Assembly: GCF_048544455.1 (NCBI RefSeq)
Contig: NC_133532.1
Coordinates: forward strand, 14,882,948 to 14,946,947
Length of the DNA: 64,000 nt
Reading direction: 5' to 3'
Origin: Silene latifolia
Lineage: Eukaryota > Streptophyta > Magnoliopsida > Caryophyllales > Caryophyllaceae
Shown here piece after piece: positions 58,919-64,000 of the stretch. A model generated the notes under the pieces. The model was given only the letters and a program-made list of their open reading frames with translations, ran no database searches and was not told the DNA's origin. Position numbers and translations under genes: made by a program. Each line of letters starts with the position of its first letter. Within the stretch, counting starts at the first letter, position 1.

Positions 58919-60535
58919 ATGTCCAGGTCTAACAGGTCAGAATTAGTTCCTGCTGATCCTGAACCGGAGAGATTGTTATGGCATAGACTCCGTCTGCAAA
59001 GAAAGACTCGAAAGGAAGACTTGAGTATTTTCGAACCCGAGCTACAACACTTTCTTTTTGCAGAAGACCTGTCTTGTGAAGAAGACAATCTTATTTCTGC
59101 TATCAAGCCAGTAAAGATGCCTAATATTGCGAGTCACTCAGAGCCCACAGCTTCCTCGATTCCTAAGGGTTTAAATCTCGCAACTGAGGATGGTAACACT
59201 TTCGATATCCGTCCGTCTTATATAAATTTGGTAGAAAGGAACCAGTTTCGAGGTGTGGCGGGTGAAGATCTGTGAAAGCATATGGAGGTCTTTACTGACT
59301 ACTGCTCTACTATTCCCGCCACTAAGGGAGTGACCTAAGACAACATAAAGGAAGTATTATTTCATTTTTCATTGACTGATGGAGCTAGGGAGTGGCACAC
59401 TGATCTTGATCGCACTGTAGCCGGTATCACCAACTGGGAGACCCTTGCTCTTGCCTTTTATAAAAGGTACTTTCCTCCACAACGTACTAATTAGCTGAGG
59501 GGAAAGATTACGAGTTTCAAACAGGCCCGTGATGAAATTTTTATGAAGCTTGGTGTCGGTTCAAGAAGCTGGTGAGGTCTCATCCTCACCATGGATTTGA
59601 TCAGTGGTGTTTATGCAACCAATTTTACAATGGGTTGTATGATGATTACCATGCTATACTTGATGCCTCATCCAATGGGAGATTTCAAAAGAATATTGAT
59701 GATGATGATAAGGGATGGGGTATTATTTAAGAAATGGCGACCCATTGTGCTGAATATGGAACCCGAGGGATGGCATTCAGACAGTTCATTCGGTCGACAA
59801 AGCGGTTGTGGCTTAGCTGGAAGCCATGACACTCGTTTTGATAGATTGGAGCTGCAAGCTGCTAGTGATCAACATATGGTTCATCTGTTGACCAGGCAGG
59901 AAACTGTCACTTGTGAGAGATGTGGGAGCAATGACGGTCACACTGCTGTTGACTGTCTGATAGAAAAGGAGCAGGTCCTTGCCTTTCAGCAATATAGGCA
60001 AGGAGGACGCTCCTATTACAATAACCAAGGGGCAGTCCATCCCAATTTGAGGTGGACAAGTAAGAATGTTCTTAATCCTACTCCTCCACCGCAACAGCAG
60101 CAAGCCTATGTCCCTCCTCATAAGGCTCAACAAGTCTTTCAAAAGCCGCCATATTTTCCTCCACCGCATCAAGGAGCTTCATCTTCTAGTGGGGTAAGTC
60201 AGTTAGCTGAGTTAAAGTCAATTATTCAATCGTTGACTAAGCAATTGCAAATGAGTGACCAACAGAAAGAAGCATCAATAAAGTCACTTGAAACTCAAGT
60301 AGCTCAGTTGGCCGCGAGCCAATCCACGAGGAAATCGGGTCATTTGCTGTCTCAATCTCAGAAGAATCCACATGAGACGATAAATTTAATTAACTTGCGA
60401 AGTGGTCGTTCTTACGAAGGACCAAAATTGTCAGCTGATAAGGACATTTCAGACCCGAGGAGTGCTATTGTTAGCGGTGAACAGTCGTCTAATGCTGAAA
60501 ACATGCCTAGCACGAAGAAATACTCGATCGACTGA
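58919..60535 (+). pseudogene. Gypsy-2 gag, broken
   Basis: MSRSNRSELVPADPEPERLL from ATG 58919. The Gag core is recognisable: FDIRPSYINLVERNQF, then after TGA 59273 HMEVFTDYCSTIP, EVLFHFSLTDGAREW, ITNWETLALAFYKRYFPPQR, and in a shifted frame EAWCRFKKLVRSHPHHGFDQ. Frame 2 resumes by about 59760 and includes a zinc-knuckle-like CERCGSNDGHTAVDC, NVLNPTPPPQQQQAYVPP, a coiled-coil-like Gln-rich stretch and INLINLRSGR. Stops at 59336 and about 59492 are CAA/CAG-to-stop type. Athila-type Gag; the protein would form capsids for reverse transcription. Several lesions make it inactive. Confidence 0.85.
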
Positions 60536-60809
60536 TTTCTGGTTGTCGATCGAGTCGAAATGTTGAATAAAATGCTCGATCGAATGGTTCTGAGGTTCGA
60601 TCGAGTAAACTGGATATTCAAGGAATCGATCGAGAGGTTGAAACCACTCGATCGAGTGAAAATTCTGAAGAAACTGTTCGATCGAGTGGAATTGTGCCTC
60701 GATCGAACACTGCTGATATTGAGGAACTCGATCGAGAAGCTGATAATGCTCGATCGAGTGAAAAGTCTCCTGAAAGGCCTCGATCGAGAGGTAAAAAGGC
60801 TCGATCGAG
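60523..60809 (+). repeat. Palindrome array 2 (gag-protease linker): 12 motifs
   Basis: Motif starts 60523, 60545, 60575, 60596, 60625, 60647, 60677, 60698, 60727, 60749, 60779, 60800; spacings alternate 21-22 and 29-30 bp, so the repeat is 50-52 bp (17 codons on average). In the protease frame it encodes an Arg-Ser-Ser-rich linker (recurrent RSS). Confidence 0.93.
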
Positions 60810-60837
60810 CAAAGGTGAGTTTGAACCTGCATAGACT

Positions 60838-61788
60838 TTGGAAGAGAGGAATAAAGGGCTCGAAATTCCTATCACTGTGCCCTTTCCGAGGCGTTTGCAA
60901 AACAATAAAGCTAATCAACACGAGTTTGGGAAATTTGCCAAGCTTCTGAAAAACCTACATGTCACTGTTCCATTCGCCGAGCTGCTTACTCAGGTGCCCT
61001 CTTACTTAAAATTCATGAAAGAAATCTTGTCGCGTAAGAGGCATATACATGACCATAAAACGGTAGCTTTAACTGAAGTAGGTACTGCCTTAGTTCAGAA
61101 TAAGACACCGCCTAAACAGTCAGACCCGGGTAGCTTCTCAATCCCGTGTCATATAGGAATCCATTTGATTGATAACGCTCTATGCGATCTAGGTGCTAGC
61201 GTGAGCGTCTTACCTCTGTCTCTTGCTAAGAGACTCGATCTGACCATATTTAATTGCACTAACATGATCGTTCAGATGGTCGACCGTAGCATATCACGGC
61301 CACTAGGAGTTATAGAGGACATACTTGTAAAGATCGGGAGATTCTTTATTCCCGTAGACTTTGTAGTGCTTAACATCCCCGAGGGCACTCACACCCCTAT
61401 CATTTTAGGGAGACCATTTTTATTCACTGCTCGTGCAGTGATAGATGTGGAAGGGGGGGGGGGGGGGGAGACACTCACATTTTAGGTAAGAGATGAAGAA
61501 TTGATTTTTCATCAGTCTAAATCTCGTAGGGCTCCCATGCAAGCTCAACCTTGCAATGCTCTATCCTCTACTGACTCGGATATAGACACTCCAGCTGAGA
61601 ATGTTAAATTTTGTGCTGCTATTATAACACCTCTGCCTCTAACTGAGTGCGAAAAGGAGGACCATTCTTCTGTTTTTCTTGTCGCAGGTACAGATAGAGT
61701 GTACGATAGAGTTGTCAATGGTCAAAGTGCGGTTAAAGTCAATCAAAATGATGATGCCAATGTTGATGGGAAAGACAAGAGGAAGTAG
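60838..61788 (+). pseudogene. Gypsy-2 aspartic protease and linker
   Basis: Frame 1 from about 60838 (a TAG at 60832 precedes it) contains the Athila protease region: VPFPRRLQNNKANQHEFGKF, VPFAELLTQVPSYLKFMKEI, DPGSFSIPCHIG, catalytic CDLGASVSVLP (Asp at about 61186) and PIILGRPFL near 61400, the normal order for a retropepsin-like domain that would cut the Gag-Pol polyprotein. A G16 run at 61453-61468 is read as glycines; TAG at 61483 follows. After it the frame stays open to 61788 without RT, RNase H or integrase motifs. So Pol is absent and the element, even if intact, would be nonautonomous. Confidence 0.82.
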
Positions 61789-62797
61789 AAAGTTTGTGCA
61801 TACGTAGACATCATGGTTCAAATTCAAACTCATGGCAATCGAAGAGGGCGATCAAAGATGCTGAAGGGACCTCCTCTAGTCAGAAGCCCTATTGTGGGCT
61901 ACTGAAGTGTTTTGGGCAGTAAACGGGGAATGCCCCGTGTAATAACTTGTAAAATTTGAATTTCCGTTGAACTTCTTTATTGCGTTTTTAGGACTGTTAG
62001 ACATTAGCTTAGTTATTTTAGAGACAACAGACTATAGACTACTTATTTTGTGATTTGGTATTGTCGGGATATGTTTTTGCGTGTTTTTATGCAGGTTTAG
62101 GGAATTTATGTCGCACTGGGATGAGTTACACGAGAAAACAACTCGATCGAGTACAAAACGAATGCCCATGAATAGTGATTGATCGAGTGGTTCCAGTCAC
62201 TCGATCGAAATGGCAAAAATGAAGAATACTCGATCGAGAGGAATTTTATTCGATCGAGCAGATTGGAGGCCAAAGTTCTCGATCGAGTGATTTCAAATCA
62301 CTCAATCGAGTGAATTTGCTTATTACACGCAGGGAGTTAATCCTTTTATCTTCTATTTTCCATTCTTTTCTTTCATTCTTCAATTGTTCTTCCTTTTTGT
62401 GCGACATAACCCCAAATTCCTCCATAAATCCTTCCCCTAATACCAAATCAAACACCCACGTTGTTTAATTTGTGCCAAAATCGACAAAAGCCCTCAATCT
62501 TTCCCTTAATTTTCATCTTTGTTGTGTTTTACTTCGGGAATTAGGGTTTGCGGGTTTTCTATTCGAAATCTCGTCTTTTGCTTTGATTTTTGTCGATTTT
62601 ATTGCTTAATTGTTGTGGGTAATCATCAAGTAAGTATTCCCTTCATTCCCTTGTTGTTTATTCGATTGTTTTTCGACTTAATTAAGGAATTAGGGTTTAG
62701 GGTTTTGTGAAATTGTTCGAAAACCAGACTGATTTTGGGGATTTCTTGTTTCGACTGTTTAATTGATTGCATTTTCCCCATTACTTGCTTGTTTAGG
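61789..62797 (+). other. Spacer replacing pol, leader-like before the Athila ORF
   Basis: No coding sequence. After palindrome array 3 it resembles a gene leader: CT-rich 62335-62520, TTAGGGTTT at about 62540, telobox TTAGGGTTTAGGG at 62690-62702, a possible intron (CAAG|GTAAGT-like CATCAAGTAAGT near 62629 to TTGTTTAG at about 62795). Confidence 0.5.
62142..62310 (+). repeat. Palindrome array 3: 7 motifs
   Basis: Motif starts 62142, 62178, 62200, 62229, 62249, 62278, 62301; the last six alternate 22, 29, 20, 29, 23 bp. 62278-62310 forms a 16-bp stem with one mismatch and a 1-nt centre. Confidence 0.93.
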
Positions 62798-64000
62798 ATG
62801 GAAAGTAGCACCCTTCCCTCGACTAGCTCTACTGCTTCCCCATCCACGACTGAGACGGTGGTCCCTGTTGTTACCACCGTCACTCTGACTGATGGTACCA
62901 CTGTTTTTCCTGCTATTTTTCCTATTGTTATTGCTGGTACTACTACTACTACTACTACTGTTGTTGCTAGCTCCGTTTCTGTTAGTGCTAGCTCTGTTTC
63001 TGCTTTGTTTACGCTTACGTCGGTCTTGCCACGTCTCTGCTAGCATCGCTGCTTTGCTAGCTCTGTTTCTTTGCCTCTACCCAGTCTGACTACCGCTTCC
63101 ACAGTCGGTACCGTGTCTACTACGGTGACGACCCCTGCTGCGTGGTCACCAACTGTCACAGCCGCCTACCGGGCTGCCTTAATACCTCGTTCCGTCAGAG
63201 GACGGGCTTCTTCCTCAAGTACTAGAGGACGGGGTCGCGGACGGGCCACACCTGCTGCTGGCCGTGTCACTATCCGAGTTGATGAGTCTCTTGACTCGCA
63301 CCCCGATTATCCCGAGGTACGCTTTGTTAATGCTATGCATCGTACTCGTTTTTATGCTTTAGAGAGCTGTGATTTTTCTTCCACAAAGTTTTTGTGTCGT
63401 AAGTCGCTTGAGAGGTTAGGTATTTACTAGCCTGTAGTTGAGATATTGAACAGGACGGGGATGTCTGGATTGATTACCATGTGTGCCACGACCTACGAGG
63501 AGCTGACCCTCGAGTTTTTCAGCTCCTTCACCTTTTCTGCCGGCGCCTACGCCACTGATCAGGGTAGTTCTTGTGTTTCCTTCCGGTTATTTAACCGGAC
63601 CACGACTTGGACCCTAGCTGAGTTCGGCAGTAGGTTAGGTTTGTCTTCTACCGGTAACTCTGCCTCTCATAGGAGGGCTATCCGCATGTTGTGGAGGACC
63701 TTGGCACAGACCAGTTTTGAGGAGCGCAAGCTCGCGCATGCCCACCTTCCCCCGACCCGTTACTTCTTGCGTCTCATGGGTGGGACCATATTTGACCGTA
63801 AAGAACCGAACAATGTGAACAACATTGAGTTGTCTATTCTTGGAGGTTACCTGAACATTGATAGTGAGGGACCTTTTGTGCTTAACATTGCTCATTTGAC
63901 TGCTCAATATTTTCATAATGTGGGGCAGAAGACATCGGGCACCATTGTTTGCGGTGGCATAGCCACCTTTCTTGCCCGCTCTATCTTCCCCGCCTTTCCT
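62798..64000 (+). pseudogene. Athila ORF1-like protein, runs off the window
   Basis: Frame 2 from ATG 62798. The first ~170 codons are Ser/Thr/Val-rich low complexity, with TAG at 63041, followed by an Arg/Gly-rich RGRASSSSTRGRGRGR stretch. From about 63320 the sequence matches the ATHILA ORF-1 family: FVNAMHRTRFYALESCDF, KSLERLGIY, a TAG at 63428 (Gln-type), then TYEELTLEFFSSFTF, SFRLFNRTTTWTLAEF and LRLMGGTIFDRKE. The family is found downstream of pol in Athila elements; its function is not established. Open to the window end after 63430. Two nonsense codons make it probably inactive. Confidence 0.75.

Noticed and set aside
60412-60921. Long minus-strand frames (95-169 aa) opposite the gag-protease linker
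   Set aside because: Created by the palindromic 51-bp repeat, which keeps several frames open on both strands.
57611-62310. CRISPR-like array (short palindromes with unequal spacers)
   Set aside because: Plant nuclear LTR element; repeats are only 10 bp and spacing alternates 12/19 nt; no cas genes.

Overview
The window is plant nuclear DNA, probably from a eudicot. It is strongly AT-rich, has spliced genes with GT-AG introns, and carries a typical plant repertoire of transposable elements: LINEs, Athila-like and copia LTR elements, Helitrons, hAT, Stowaway and CACTA ends, and tRNA-derived SINEs. The sequence alone does not fix the species. Only two genes look intact: a type-B response-regulator transcription factor (24938-27992, + strand, 5 exons, 436 aa) and eIF6 (30469-32932, + strand, 7 exons, 245 aa). 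Nearly everything else is mobile or decayed DNA.

Region by region. 1-11.3 kb: two head-to-tail L1-type LINEs of one family. Both end in the same 3' hairpin followed by a (TAA)n tail. LINE-B is split by a 663-bp hAT element with a perfect 8-bp target duplication and by a roughly 2-kb unclassified insertion. 11.3-23 kb: a pile-up of nonautonomous Helitrons, recognised by 3' ends made of a GC-rich hairpin, about 10 nt and CTAG|T. With them come a dispersed repeat module in both orientations and a stray copy of the response-regulator promoter and exon 1. 23-29 kb: a Stowaway MITE, decayed syntaxin-like exons and the response-regulator gene. 29-33 kb: a second hAT MITE, then eIF6. 34-39 kb: Helitrons. 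39-45.4 kb: a giant imperfect inverted repeat (arms about 2.5 kb) built from two opposed copia relics, with a SINE in one arm. 46-53 kb: LINE and copia fragments, a complete Helitron, an unidentified exon and a MULE-like MITE. 53.3-64 kb: a three-level nest in which a serine-peptidase-like 5' fragment is cut by a copia element, which is cut by an Athila-like gypsy element, which is cut by a second Athila-like gypsy element running off the window.

The most unusual structure is in that last gypsy element. The 10-bp palindrome CTCGATCGAG (with variants) recurs 27 times in three separate clusters: the LTR, the gag-protease linker and the spacer before the Athila ORF. The spacing alternates between about 22 and about 29 bp, giving a period near 51 bp, while the spacer sequences differ. 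Adjacent motifs form hairpin dyads. The second item of interest is the response regulator: its receiver domain carries Glu at the phospho-acceptor Asp position and has lost one acidic-pocket Asp, which suggests phosphorylation-independent activity.

In functional terms the two host genes are unrelated neighbours: nuclear transcription control and 60S ribosome biogenesis. The transposon layers are mostly inactivated by stops, frameshifts and nesting.
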